Assembly: GCF_002338065.1 (NCBI RefSeq)
Contig: NZ_DDHJ01000004.1
Span: 573,943 to 637,942, forward strand
DNA from: Pseudomonas sp. UBA1879
Lineage (GTDB): Bacteria; Pseudomonadota; Gammaproteobacteria; Pseudomonadales; Pseudomonadaceae
Length of the DNA: 64,000 nucleotides
Direction: 5' to 3'
A program made the translations under genes and the position numbers. Shown piece after piece: positions 1 through 9,067 of this stretch. Every line of letters starts with the position of its first letter. Position 1 is the stretch's first letter. The notes beneath the pieces are model-generated. The model saw only the letters and a list, made by a program, of their open reading frames with translations. It made no database searches and was not told the DNA's origin.

Positions 1-1653
1 GATGCGCGAGCCGGTGAGCGTGTCCATCATGGCGGTGATCGCGCGGACGTTGTCGCAGACGCTGAACACCTCGGGTTGCAAGGCTTGCCGCCGCGCGAAC
101 GCCAGCAGCTGGCCCGTGAGTTTTGCGGCCCGGTCCACGGTTTCGGAAATGGCGGTCACGTAGCGCAGCCGTTTTTCGTCCGTGAGCGACGGCCGCATCA
201 GCAGGTCGGTCGAGGAGCGAATGACCGTCAGCAGGTTGTTGAAGTCGTGGGCCACGCCGCCCGTGAGCTGACCCACTGCCTCCATTTTCTGCGACTGGCG
301 CAGGGCTTCGGCCTGTTCCTTTTCGGTGGTGACGTGCCGACCTGCGGCGTAGACGCGACCGTCCTGAAAGGTGCCGGTCCAACTGAACCATTTGTACGTG
401 CCGTCCTTGTGCCGCAGCCGAAATTCGTACGGCGTGATCAACGGCGCCTCGAAGATCCCGGTGAAGGCGGCGAACGCCGCAAGCAGGTCATCAGGGTGGG
501 TGTAATCAGAAAACGTGGTGCCGACCAGTTCCCGCTCCGACCAGCCGAGCTGTTCGGTCCAGCGCGCGTTGACCTCGTCCAGCGTGCCATTGGGCGAGGC
601 AATGACCAATAATTCCTGGGATAAACCCCACGCGCGGTCGCGCTCGCGGGTGCGCATCGCCAGGTTCGCCGCCTGATCCTTTTCCGTCGTGATGTCGCGC
701 CCGCTGCAATAAATTTTGCCGCCCTCCAGCACCGCGACCCACGCCAGCCAGCGGTAGCTACCATCGCGGTGTCGGTAGCGATTCTGAAACCGTGAAATGG
801 GCCGGCCCTTGATCGCCTGACTGAAAATCGCCTGACTGGCCACAAGATCGTCGGGATGCACGAAGGACAGAAAAGCGGTCTTGAGCTCTTCGGGCGACCA
901 CCCCAATGCGATGGTCCACGCCGGGTTCGACGCCTCGATCATGCCTTGAGCGTTGATGACGGAGAGCAAATCCGGGCTGAGCAACCAGGTGCGGCTGCGC
1001 TCGGTGACGCGCTCGTTGACCCTGGTTTCCAGCTGGGAATTGAGGTCGCGCAATTCGTCCTGACTGAGACGCAGGCGCTGATCGGCGCGATGGCGCTCGA
1101 TGGCCAGCGCTGCCGTTTGCGCAAGGACCGACATCGCTTCGATATCACTGGGGGTCGGCGAGCGTGGTTCGGCGTAGTACACCGCGAAGGTCCCCAGCAC
1201 GACGCCATCCGCCGCTTTGATCGGCATCGACCAACAGGCCCGCAGACCGTGAGAGAGCGCCAGGTCGGTGTAGCCTTCCCACAACGGGCTGGTGGCAATG
1301 TCATCGACGTAAACCGGGGTGCCGCGCCATGCAGCCGTACCGCAGGAGCCGATGCCCTCACCGATGGCGATGCCATGAACCACTTCGTTGTAGGGGGTCG
1401 GCAAGCTTGGCGCGGCCCCGTGCAGCATGTACTGCCCGTCCTCGCTGAGGAACAGCACGGAGGCCTTCATGTCAGTGCTCTGGGATTCCACAGCCAGCAG
1501 CAGATTGCTGAGCACGTCAGCGAGCGGAATGCCCGAGGCAATCTGACCCAGCACATGCCTTTCCCGCTCGATCAGTGCGAACGGCGAAAAGGTGCCTCCC
1601 TGGAGGCTCAAATCGATGGAGGGCTTTTCGCCCGCTTGATCAGACACGGTCAT
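1..1653 (-). CDS. GAF-PAS-PAS hybrid-type sensor histidine kinase, 3' end cut by window edge
   Basis: Reading the minus strand from an ATG at 1653 gives 551 open codons that run off the left edge, so the ATPase domain and any receiver domain lie outside. The visible order is a GAF domain (about residues 30-195), a short coiled linker, two PAS domains (about 225-325 and 345-450, each with the typical HPDDL and RHKDG/RHRDG patterns) and a HisKA dimerisation domain whose H-box VGQLTGGVAHDFNNLLTVI puts the phospho-accepting histidine at residue 469. This HDFNN class is usual in Pseudomonas hybrid kinases. There is no transmembrane segment in the visible part, so it is probably a cytosolic sensor. 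The stimulus cannot be told. The start is supported only by the lack of a better upstream ATG; the Shine-Dalgarno sequence is weak. Confidence 0.85.
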   Translation of the reverse strand, partial: MTVSDQAGEKPSIDLSLQGGTFSPFALIERERHVLGQIASGIPLADVLSNLLLAVESQSTDMKASVLFLSEDGQYMLHGAAPSLPTPYNEVVHGIAIGEGIGSCGTAAWRGTPVYVDDIATSPLWEGYTDLALSHGLRACWSMPIKAADGVVLGTFAVYYAEPRSPTPSDIEAMSVLAQTAALAIERHRADQRLRLSQDELRDLNSQLETRVNERVTERSRTWLLSPDLLSVINAQGMIEASNPAWTIALGWSPEELKTAFLSFVHPDDLVASQAIFSQAIKGRPISRFQNRYRHRDGSYRWLAWVAVLEGGKIYCSGRDITTEKDQAANLAMRTRERDRAWGLSQELLVIASPNGTLDEVNARWTEQLGWSERELVGTTFSDYTHPDDLLAAFAAFTGIFEAPLITPYEFRLRHKDGTYKWFSWTGTFQDGRVYAAGRHVTTEKEQAEALRQSQKMEAVGQLTGGVAHDFNNLLTVIRSSTDLLMRPSLTDEKRLRYVTAISETVDRAAKLTGQLLAFARRQALQPEVFSVCDNVRAITAMMDTLTGSRI

Positions 1654-1747
1654 CCGCTCGCAGCAATGAGGTAAGGTTTTGGATGTCAGCAGTGTCGGAA
1701 GATTCTACGTCACTCGCCGCCGTCGTGCTGTCCTTCGTCAATCTCGC

Positions 1748-2671
1748 TCAGCCGCCCCTGGCCTGGCCGGCCTGATCGGCGATTTCGTTCCACATGTGCA
1801 TCGCCACATAGGCTCGCCAGGGACGCCACCCCTGAGCGTGCTTCAACTGGTCCGATTTGCGTATCAGGTCCGGCAGCGCACGGGTGATGGCCTGCATCAA
1901 TACCAGGTCGGTCGCTGGCCACGCATCTGCATCACGCCAGGCGCGCATGGCGACGTATTCCACCGTCCATGGCCCAATGCCGGGCAGGTCGAGCAGTTGC
2001 TTGCGCAGCGTCTCGACATCCGGTTCGTCGTGATCGATGTCCAATTCGCCATCGGCCACCACTTGCGCAAAATGCTGCAGCGTGGCCACACGTTTGGTGG
2101 GCATGCCGATGCGGTCGAGGTTGACCTCGGCCAGCGCCCGTGGGGTCGGGAAATGCCACGGCGTGCGCGGATGTGACGGTGTACCTGCGGCGGTCCCTGC
2201 ACGCTCCACCAGTCGGCCAACGATCGTCGTTGCGGCCTTGACGCTGACCTGCTGGCCCACAATCGTGCGCACCACCAGCTCGAACCCGGACCAGGCGCCG
2301 GGCACGCGCAACCCCGGCGCGGCATCGAGCAGGCGGCTCAGCCAAGGGTCCTGACTCAGGCCCTCGCGGACGGCGTCCGGCTGGGTGTGCAGATCGAACA
2401 GGCGAGAAAGGCGGGGCGTCAGCGTGCCCAGGTGTCGGCTCGCTTCACCGTCGATGCGCGCGATCAGCACGTTGCGCAGCGGGTCACGGCGCACGCTCAG
2501 TAGCCCGGTATCCCCGGCGATGTCGAGGGTTCGGTAGTAAACGTCTTCGTCCACGGTTTCCACGCCGCCCGTGGCACGGCCGGAAAAGAAGCGCAGCATC
2601 CGGACCCAGTCGAAGGGCGGTGTGAAGGGGAGCTCAAGCTCATCGGAAGGAATGCCGGCGACGATCTTCAT
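1748..2671 (-). CDS. alkA: DNA-3-methyladenine glycosylase II (AlkA family)
   Basis: A 307-aa base-excision repair glycosylase that removes alkylated purines. The helix-hairpin-helix LPGIGPWTVEYVAMRAW (from residue 229) is followed by WPATDLVL, whose Asp255 sits where the catalytic aspartate of AlkA is. The N-terminal part (PPFDWVRMLRFFSGRA, from residue 18) matches the AlkA N-domain. The reading frame stays open upstream to 2899, but the extra 76 residues have no family similarity I recognise; MKIVAGI is the usual kind of AlkA start, so the ATG at 2671 is preferred. It is followed about 95 bp downstream by the convergent-side histidine kinase gene start region and shows no obvious operon partner. 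Confidence 0.88.
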   Translation of the reverse strand: MKIVAGIPSDELELPFTPPFDWVRMLRFFSGRATGGVETVDEDVYYRTLDIAGDTGLLSVRRDPLRNVLIARIDGEASRHLGTLTPRLSRLFDLHTQPDAVREGLSQDPWLSRLLDAAPGLRVPGAWSGFELVVRTIVGQQVSVKAATTIVGRLVERAGTAAGTPSHPRTPWHFPTPRALAEVNLDRIGMPTKRVATLQHFAQVVADGELDIDHDEPDVETLRKQLLDLPGIGPWTVEYVAMRAWRDADAWPATDLVLMQAITRALPDLIRKSDQLKHAQGWRPWRAYVAMHMWNEIADQAGQARGG

Positions 2672-3021
2672 CACGTTCTCTGTCAGCAAAAGGGTCTCCA
2701 CAGCGGCCTCGGCGAACGGCGACGCTGGACGCCAGAGTGCCCGAGCCGGATGCCCGTGAACAGATGCAGATTCAACGCCATTGACCTTCGGTCCGCTGTG
2801 GGCGCGGACGTGAGCTGGCGAGCGCAGGGCAGCCATTGGTCTATCGACGCGGTTTATCGACCGCGTAATCAGCAGCGGTAAGAAAAATGTCACCTGCACT
2901 GATTAGCTTGGAAGCTCCCATCGCGCTGAGACAAAAACGTGGATACATTAGCCACCCGCCATGCCGTCTGCCGTATCCGGCGCCCGTCGTCTGCGGCGCT
3001 GCATGAGATGAGCAGCCTGCC
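2672..3021. other. intergenic region between divergent alkA and the pyruvate-kinase-like remnant
   Basis: About 350 bp. The minus-strand frame of alkA continues open through much of it, but without family similarity. I see no tRNA, convincing hairpin or repeat. Promoters for both flanking genes are expected here, but no clear -35/-10 pair stands out. Confidence 0.4.
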
Positions 3022-3876
3022 ATGACCGCCATTCCGACCGCCGACTTCACCCCCCTTGATGCGACGCGCGAGCCCTTATTGCGTGAGCGTGCCCAGGCTG
3101 TGTTTCAGGATCGGCTGTCAACGCCAGGCTCGCGCAGCGGCGAAGGTCGCGGCGAGGAGACCGAACGCCCTGGCGCCCTGTTACGAACCGGCGCCATCGA
3201 TCCGCCGCCCGCCGTGCTTCGCCTGCGGCCAAGCCGAGACGTGTTTGGTCGGGTCATTCAGCCCGCTCGCGTGTGGTTGCACGCTGAAGGCACCTTGGCC
3301 GTCGAAGGGGAGAAGGCCATTCAATTGCCCCGCAAGTGGCTGTCGAAGCTGGTGGTCGGCGATGTCATCGCGTTCAGCGATGCACGGGAGTCCAGGCGGC
3401 GGATGCGCATTACCGATGTAGACGAAACGGGTTGCTGGGCCGCGCTGGTCAAAACCGCTTATCTGGTGCCAGGCGTGACCTTGAACCTGAAGAAACGGCA
3501 CGGTCGCAAAAGGTCAGCGCGCATCATGGACGTCACCCGGAAAGCGAGCCAGCGCATCAAGCTGCGGGAAGGCGACACGCTGATACTCACGCGGGACGCC
3601 GACAGCGGACGGCCTGCGCTGATGAACGCGTCAGGCGAAATCCGAGCGCCCGCGACCATCGGTTGCACCTCGCCCGGGATATTCGAGACGCTGACAGCGG
3701 GTGATCCCATCGGCTTCGGCGAGGGCAAGATTGGCGGCATCATCGACGCGGTCGAGGCGGATGCCCTACACGTGCGCATCACTTATGCCCCGGGGGGCGC
3801 CAAGCTGAAGAGCGACACACTCATTGACCTGTTCCATGGCTGCGCATCACAGGCGCGGGGTCGCTTGTCGAATTAG
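3022..3876 (+). pseudogene. truncated pyruvate-kinase-like protein (central fragment)
   Basis: The 284-aa product matches only the middle of the large pseudomonad proteins that carry a divergent pyruvate-kinase barrel. Recognisable parts are LRTGAID near residue 54 (the place of the kinase's GPKLRTG strand), the B-domain-like stretch with LPRKWLSKLVVGDVIAF and TAYLVPGVTLNL, and the return to the barrel at GDPIGFGEGKIGGII and GGAKLKSD. Such proteins are normally around 600 aa; here the N-terminal barrel strands appear replaced by about 50 unrelated residues and translation stops just after the GAKLKSDTLIDL strand, so the Mg- and PEP-binding half is missing. I infer a deletion remnant rather than an active enzyme. 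The frame is long and clean, so a short derived protein cannot be excluded. Confidence 0.6.
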
Positions 3877-4001
3877 CGCGCTGTTTCACTGGCGCATCCT
3901 GAAACACCGTACATACTCACTCACCCCCACCCCTGCTGACCTTCGTTGCGTTTGTTCGGTTTTCTTCGAGGGCTAATGAACGACTCAGAGGAGATCTGTG
4001 C

Positions 4002-4157
4002 ATGGTTATTGCGATCAAAAAAGCGGTTTGTGGTCCGGATTGGTTGGTCATGTTGAACGACTACGCGGTGTCATTTCGCAGCATGGAAGAGGCGCAATCG
4101 TTCGTTGACCGGCTCAAGGCCAGGATCGAGGCGCCCCATGTCATCCCGGTCTACTGA
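4002..4157 (+). CDS. small conserved-looking protein, 51 aa
   Basis: ATG at 4002 is preceded by a strong purine-rich ribosome site (AGAGGAGA, 8 bp away). The product starts MVIAIKKAVCGPDWLVMLND and continues with YAVSFRSMEEAQSFVDRLKAR, a pattern I associate with short hypothetical proteins of Pseudomonas that look like a single beta-beta-alpha unit. No signal peptide or membrane segment. Function unknown. It stands alone between the pyruvate-kinase remnant and the GST gene. Confidence 0.6.
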   Translation: MVIAIKKAVCGPDWLVMLNDYAVSFRSMEEAQSFVDRLKARIEAPHVIPVY

Positions 4158-4349
4158 GCGTACAGACCCGCGATGATCGGTGGTTTGCGCCATCGTCGCG
4201 GTTCGCCCAAGGGCGCTTAAAGCCGAGAACGGCATGGCCCCGGTCGGCGTGGCCGACGCGGGGTTCGGCATCGTTTGACGGCCGGATTGCCTGATCTACG
4301 GCTGAATGATGTCCGGGCAACAACAGCAACCAGCGGCGCCTTTTTTCAG

Positions 4350-5009
4350 TCAGCCGTTGGCTTCAAGCGCACCCGCTATCCGTTTTTCGACCTCATCGCG
4401 CGTCGCTGCCCATGCGGGCACGGTCTCCAGCAGTCGCTGTTGCCAGGCGACCAGGTTGGGAAACTCCCCGAAAGGCGCTCCGGTCCGGGTGTACTGCGAA
4501 AAGGGCGCGGCAATATCGATGTCGGCGAGCGTCAGCGCGTCGCCCACGATAAAAGGCCGAGTCGCGAGGTGGGCGTTCAGCACTCCGGCGGCGTCTCGGA
4601 TACGGCCCGTTGCCATCTGCACGATTGCGTCGACCTTTGGTTTCCCCATAAATATGGCCCCGGCCCACTCATCGAAGAGCAGCGTGGAAAACACCCGCCA
4701 TTGCTCACCTGACCAGAACATCCATTGCAACACCTCGAACTTCTCGGCGGGCGTCTTTCCCAGCAGCTCGGAATTCGTTTTTTCGGCGAGGTAGAGGTTA
4801 ATGGCAGAGGCTTCCCAGAGAACGGTATCCCCTTCCTGAAGCACTGGGGTCAGGCCATGGGGATTCAATTGTAGAAATCCCGGGGTGTGACTTTCGCCCT
4901 TGAAAAGATCGATAGGCACGCGTTCGATGTCGATGTTCAGCATCGCAGCGACGGCGGTCACACGACGGAGACTGCCCGAACCCGCATCGCCATAAATTTT
5001 GATAGACAT
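4350..5009 (-). CDS. glutathione S-transferase family protein
   Basis: A 219-aa cytosolic GST. The N-terminal thioredoxin-like domain starts MSIKIYGDAGSGSLRRV, has the cis-proline region LNPHGLTPVL (around residue 50) and the glutathione-gamma-glutamyl site LWEASAINLYLAEK; the C-terminal helical domain carries the conserved N-capping box-like LTLADIDIAAP. The catalytic residue in the SGSLRR region would be Ser. It is divergent from a LysR-type gene 178 bp away, which suggests that the regulator controls it, as in many LysR/target pairs. Substrate unknown. Confidence 0.88.
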   Translation of the reverse strand: MSIKIYGDAGSGSLRRVTAVAAMLNIDIERVPIDLFKGESHTPGFLQLNPHGLTPVLQEGDTVLWEASAINLYLAEKTNSELLGKTPAEKFEVLQWMFWSGEQWRVFSTLLFDEWAGAIFMGKPKVDAIVQMATGRIRDAAGVLNAHLATRPFIVGDALTLADIDIAAPFSQYTRTGAPFGEFPNLVAWQQRLLETVPAWAATRDEVEKRIAGALEANG

Positions 5010-5187
5010 GTATTCCTCACAGAGCGTGTTGATTTCAAGTCGGTGTCACGTGTCCAACTGTCGGCTGCTTTCCCGAGTCGATCCGGTCGGCAGCAGAGCC
5101 CAGCATCTGGCGCGACGAAAACACGATAAACTTTTTCTTCCTGCGAAATTATCCCGCCATTGTGCAGAACACTTATTTGGAATCCGA

Positions 5188-6087
5188 ATGACTGATCGCT
5201 GGCTAGAGATCGACGTTTTCACCCGTGTGGCAGAGTCCGGGAGCTTCTCTCGCGCCGCGCAAACCCTGGGCCTGTCGCAGCCATCGACGTCGCGTATCGT
5301 CACGGGGCTGGAGGCGCGGCTGGGGGTGAAGCTGCTGTTGCGCACGACCCGGAATGTCGCGCTCACAGAGGCGGGGGCCGCGTTTCTGGACCGCGCTCGA
5401 CAGGCGACCGCTGACCTGGCAGACGCAGAAGACGCCGCCCGCGGAATCGATTCCCTGCGCGGGACCCTTCGTCTTGCCGTGCCGATCATGTACGGCACGC
5501 GCGTGGTCATTCCGGCCTTGCACAGTTTTCTGAAGAGATACCCCGAGCTGCGCGTCGAGATCACCATGCGAGACGAGCGGCAGAATTTGGTGGTCGACGG
5601 CGTGGATCTCGCGATTCGGATGGGAACCCTCGAGGACTCCGCATTTGGCGCCCGGCCTATGGCGTCCGTGTCACGACTGCTCGTGGCTTCGCCAACGTAC
5701 CTGGCTATACGGGGTGTGCCCACATCCCCCGAAGCGCTGCGACTTCACGATGCCCTTCTGCATGAGCACAGCGTTACAGAGCAGTGCACATGGACGCTTC
5801 ACAGGGCCGGAGTGCAGCATGCAGTGACGCTGCACGGAAAAATCAGGATCGATGCCGCGCCCGGTATTCTCGCCGCAGCCACGGCAGGTCTGGGCATCGC
5901 CAATGTCACCTCAATCATGGCCGCAGAGGCATTGCGCGATGGCAGTCTCGTTCGATTGCTGCCTGACTACGAACTCGAACCGTTAAAGGTATTTGCGGTG
6001 TTTCCGTCGGGGCCGAAACCTTCTGCCAAGGTACGTGTGCTGGTCGAACACCTCATGGCGGTGTTGGCCAATGGCAACGACGATTAA
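5188..6087 (+). CDS. LysR-family transcriptional regulator
   Basis: 299 aa. The N-terminal winged helix reads EIDVFTRVAESGSFSRAAQTLG, then LSQPSTSRIVTGLEARLGVKLLLRTTR, the classic LTTR DNA-binding domain; the rest fits a periplasmic-binding-protein-like effector domain (SLRGTLRLAVPIMYG at about residue 90, then DGVDLAIRMG). The ATG at 5188 was chosen because the HTH starts a few residues later as usual; the open frame upstream to 4999 lacks similarity. Divergent from the GST gene, its probable target. It resembles the CrgA/DhcR-like subgroup that ends in LLPDYELEPLKVFAVFPSG. Confidence 0.9.
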   Translation: MTDRWLEIDVFTRVAESGSFSRAAQTLGLSQPSTSRIVTGLEARLGVKLLLRTTRNVALTEAGAAFLDRARQATADLADAEDAARGIDSLRGTLRLAVPIMYGTRVVIPALHSFLKRYPELRVEITMRDERQNLVVDGVDLAIRMGTLEDSAFGARPMASVSRLLVASPTYLAIRGVPTSPEALRLHDALLHEHSVTEQCTWTLHRAGVQHAVTLHGKIRIDAAPGILAAATAGLGIANVTSIMAAEALRDGSLVRLLPDYELEPLKVFAVFPSGPKPSAKVRVLVEHLMAVLANGNDD

Positions 6088-6183
6088 CGTTCGGTTGCAG
6101 GACAACGCCCTGTCTCAATGATTGATCGTAGAGACCCTTCCTTCGCCACCTGGCGTCGGCCAGGGCTGAGCATGCTCGGCGGG

Positions 6184-6810
6184 TCAGGCTGACCGCTCGA
6201 TGTAGGCGCAGAACATGTCAGACATGGCCGCCGCGTAGTCTTCGATTTCAGCGTCTGTGCGAGGCGTTTGTGAAAACGCTTTGCCCACCTTGCTCATGGT
6301 CGTCGTGATCAACTCGCCGACGCGCTTTCTGCTGGCCTCATCCGCCTGTGGCAGCACTTCCTCCATGAAGCGAACGATGGCCCGTTCGCCCTTTTCCCGG
6401 GTTTCGCGGGCCTCAGGCGCATCGCGATAGAGCGGGGCGGTATCGTCCAGAGCGACGCGCAGATCGGCCTCATCGCATTCCGAACGGAGAAACGCATGTA
6501 CGAGGTTTCGCAGTCGCTCGAAGGGCGCGACGCTCGTGTCGTCCAGAATGCGGCTGAGAAGATCGGTCGTCTGATGCCACTCATCGCTTTGCAAGCGGAA
6601 CAGAATCGCCGCCTTGTTCGGGAAATACTGATAGAGCGAGCCGATGCTGACGCCCGCCTTCTCGGCCACCCGTGCGGTGGTGAAGCGGCTCGCGCCTTCT
6701 TTGGCCAAAACCTGAGTAGCGGCCTGGAGAATGACCGAAATCGACGCTTCTGAGCGGGCCTGTTTGGGCTTCTTGCGCAGGGAAATCGGGGGGTGGCGGG
6801 AATCGGTCAC
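6184..6810 (-). CDS. TetR-family transcriptional regulator
   Basis: 208 aa. The N-terminal HTH is complete: AATQVLAKEGASRFTTARVA, then EKAGVSIGSLYQYFPNKAAIL (residues about 28-68). The C-terminal ligand domain is of the AcrR-like type with EVLPQADEASRKRVGELI. Divergent from the O-methyltransferase gene; the operator-like palindrome at 6821-6857 lies between the two starts, so autoregulation and repression of the neighbour are likely. Ligand unknown. Confidence 0.9.
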   Translation of the reverse strand: MTDSRHPPISLRKKPKQARSEASISVILQAATQVLAKEGASRFTTARVAEKAGVSIGSLYQYFPNKAAILFRLQSDEWHQTTDLLSRILDDTSVAPFERLRNLVHAFLRSECDEADLRVALDDTAPLYRDAPEARETREKGERAIVRFMEEVLPQADEASRKRVGELITTTMSKVGKAFSQTPRTDAEIEDYAAAMSDMFCAYIERSA

Positions 6811-6820
6811 GGCGGCTCCG

Positions 6821-6857
6821 GAATGCGATTATCAAATGTGAATGATTGATCGCATTC
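6821..6857. promoter_or_regulatory. candidate TetR operator in divergent promoter
   Basis: A perfect 9-bp inverted repeat, GAATGCGAT at 6821-6829 and ATCGCATTC at 6849-6857, separated by 19 bp that contain a second offset pair ATCAA/TTGAT. It begins 11 bp from the TetR start codon and ends 46 bp from the methyltransferase start. The position, size and symmetry suit a TetR dimer (or dimer-of-dimers) site. Confidence 0.6.
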
Positions 6858-6902
6858 TATTCCGGCGATGTGATCCCCGCATCGTTTGCACCGGAGAAAC
6901 CC

Positions 6903-7568
6903 ATGAATACGTTGACCACATCCCCTGTTGCCTCGCTTTTGGAGCGGTTGTTCGCGGCGGCTGACGAGCAGTCCCCGATGAACAGCGCAGAACTGTCCGG
7001 ATTGTCCCGGGAAGACCTGTCGCGGCTGATGCGCAGCAAGACCGATTACCTGGACTTCTACGGGCGCCTCAAGGATTTTCCTCTGGCCGTTTCGCGAGAA
7101 ACCGGCGCCTTGCTGTACATGCTGGCGCGCAGTTGCAAGGCGCGTACGGTGGTCGAGTTCGGCACCTCGTTCGGCATTTCGACCCTGCACCTGGCGGCGG
7201 CCCTGCGCGATAACGGCGGCGGGCTGTTGATCACCAGCGAATTCGAATCGTCCAAGGTCGCTCAGGCGCGGGACAACCTGATCGCAGGCGGCTTGTTCGA
7301 TCTGGTGGAAATCCGCGAAGGGGACGCCCTGAAAACGTTGGGCCGCGACTTGCCGGAATCCATCGATCTGGTACTGCTCGACGGCGCCAAGGCGCTGTAT
7401 CCGGAGATTCTCAGCCTCGTGGAAAGCCGTCTGCGCCCAGGCGCGCTGATCATCGCCGACAATGCGGATTACGCCCCCGATTACCTGGCGCGGGTGCGCT
7501 CCGTGGCGCAAGGCTATCTGTCGATCCCGTTTGCGCAGGAAGTCGAGCTGTCGATGCGCCTGGGTTGA
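6903..7568 (+). CDS. class I SAM-dependent O-methyltransferase family protein
   Basis: 221 aa. The SAM-binding motif I is VVEFGTSFGISTLHLAAAL (about residue 85), followed by the acidic strand end TSEFESSKV and the motif IDLVLLDGAKALYPEIL, as in the catechol-OMT/caffeoyl-CoA-OMT-like family (Methyltransf_24). GGAGAA lies 6 bp before the ATG at 6903. The opposite orientation to TetR with a shared operator suggests inducible expression. Substrate unknown. Confidence 0.82.
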   Translation: MNTLTTSPVASLLERLFAAADEQSPMNSAELSGLSREDLSRLMRSKTDYLDFYGRLKDFPLAVSRETGALLYMLARSCKARTVVEFGTSFGISTLHLAAALRDNGGGLLITSEFESSKVAQARDNLIAGGLFDLVEIREGDALKTLGRDLPESIDLVLLDGAKALYPEILSLVESRLRPGALIIADNADYAPDYLARVRSVAQGYLSIPFAQEVELSMRLG

Positions 7569-7827
7569 GGCGCTGCGGTCGTTAAGTGATCGCTCAACAG
7601 GTTACGTGATACATTCGCCGCCGCTTTGCGCGACCTCTCTCAAGAGCCTTGAAAACGAAGGTCTCGAGCGTGAGAAAGTGCGCGGCGAGATCACATCGAT
7701 GCATGCGCCACGACGCGTGCACAGGGCTGGAAACTTCATGACCGTGAGGGTTTTCAGCTTTCTTCGTTGCCTGTTGTTCAGGTGTAAACTCGACGTTCGC
7801 GCATACGCGCACTCAGGTCCTGCGAAC

Positions 7828-8886
7828 ATGACACAGATTTCCGAACGCCTCCTGGTGCAGGCGCATCTCGACGCCAAACAGCCGAAAACCCTGACCCCGG
7901 AAGAAGAAGCCGAGTACCGACGCCTGATCGCTGCCGAACTCAAGGCGCAGGACGCGGTGCTGGTCGCCCACTATTACTGCGACCCGGTGATTCAAGCGTT
8001 GGCAGAAGAGACGGGCGGCTGTGTGTCCGACTCGCTGGAAATGGCCCGTTTCGGCAAGCATCATCCGGCGAAAACCGTGCTGGTGGCCGGGGTCCGTTTC
8101 ATGGGCGAAACCGCGAAAATCCTGACCCCGGAAAAACGCATCCTGATGCCTACCCTGGAAGCAACCTGCTCGCTGGACCTGGGCTGCGGCGTCGATGAAT
8201 TCACAGCGTTCTGCGATCAGCACCCCGAGCGCACGGTGGTGGTGTACGCCAACACCTCGGCGGCAGTCAAAGCCCGCGCGGATTGGGTTGTGACCTCCAG
8301 CTGCGCGCTGGAAATCGTCGAAAGCCTGATGGACAACGGCGAGACGATCATTTGGGGGCCGGACAAGCACTTGGGGCGCTACATTCAGCGCGCAACGGGC
8401 GCGGACATGCTGCTATGGGACGGCGCGTGCATCGTCCACGAAGAGTTCAAGTCGCGTCAGCTGGAGGACATGAAAGCGCTGTACCCGGACGCCGCCATCC
8501 TCGTGCACCCGGAGTCGCCGGAATCGGTGATTGATCTCGCCGACGCCGTGGGCTCCACCAGCCAATTGATCAACGCCGCCCAGACGCTGCCGAACAACAC
8601 CTTCATCGTCGCCACCGACCGCGGCATTTTCTACAAGATGCAGCAGTTGTGCCCGGACAAAGTCTTCATTGAAGCCCCCACCGCCGGTAACGGCGCGGCC
8701 TGCCGCAGCTGCGCGCACTGCCCGTGGATGGCGATGAACACCCTCGCGCGCACCCTGCAATGCCTGCGCGACGGCAGCAACGAGATTTTCGTCGACCCGG
8801 CGATCATCCCTCAGGCCGTCCGACCCTTGCAGCGCATGCTTGATTTCACCCAGGCGGCGCGTTTGAAGCTTTCAGGGAATGCCTAA
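7828..8886 (+). CDS. nadA: quinolinate synthase NadA
   Basis: 352 aa, the usual length. It condenses iminoaspartate with dihydroxyacetone phosphate to quinolinate in de novo NAD synthesis and needs a [4Fe-4S] cluster. Seen in the sequence: VLVAHYYCDPVIQALAEE, the first cluster Cys region (LEATCSLDLGCGVDEF), DWVVTSSCALEIVE, and the C-terminal AACRSCAHCPWMAMNTL cysteine group. The ATG at 7828 starts MTQISERLLVQAHL as in other pseudomonads; the open frame upstream is spurious. Confidence 0.95.
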   Translation: MTQISERLLVQAHLDAKQPKTLTPEEEAEYRRLIAAELKAQDAVLVAHYYCDPVIQALAEETGGCVSDSLEMARFGKHHPAKTVLVAGVRFMGETAKILTPEKRILMPTLEATCSLDLGCGVDEFTAFCDQHPERTVVVYANTSAAVKARADWVVTSSCALEIVESLMDNGETIIWGPDKHLGRYIQRATGADMLLWDGACIVHEEFKSRQLEDMKALYPDAAILVHPESPESVIDLADAVGSTSQLINAAQTLPNNTFIVATDRGIFYKMQQLCPDKVFIEAPTAGNGAACRSCAHCPWMAMNTLARTLQCLRDGSNEIFVDPAIIPQAVRPLQRMLDFTQAARLKLSGNA

Positions 8887-9066
8887 GAAGCAGCCGCGAG
8901 CTGTAAGCTACAAGCTACAAGCTGTAAGAAAAAGCTGAGTCGCTGCGGTCTTGCTTGCGGCTCATGGCTTGAAGCTTTCCACTGCTTTTCTCTTGAAGCT
9001 TGAAGCTTGAAACTCACAGCTGCTTTCCTCTTGCAGCTTGAAGCTCAGAACTCGCAGCTGCTTCCC
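8887..9066. repeat. degenerate AGCTTGAAGCT-type intergenic repeat
   Basis: The gap between nadA and the M48 protease is filled with short repeats: AGCTGTAAGCTACAAGCT, several copies of TTGAAGCT, and two copies of CTTGAAGCT...CAGCTGCTTTCCTCTT-like units. Similar low-complexity spacers occur between pseudomonad genes. It has hairpin potential; no coding sequence is seen. Confidence 0.6.
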
Positions 9067-9067
9067 C

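Noticed and set aside
8887..9066. CRISPR-like array
   Set aside because: The repeats are short (8-12 bp), irregular and without unique spacers.
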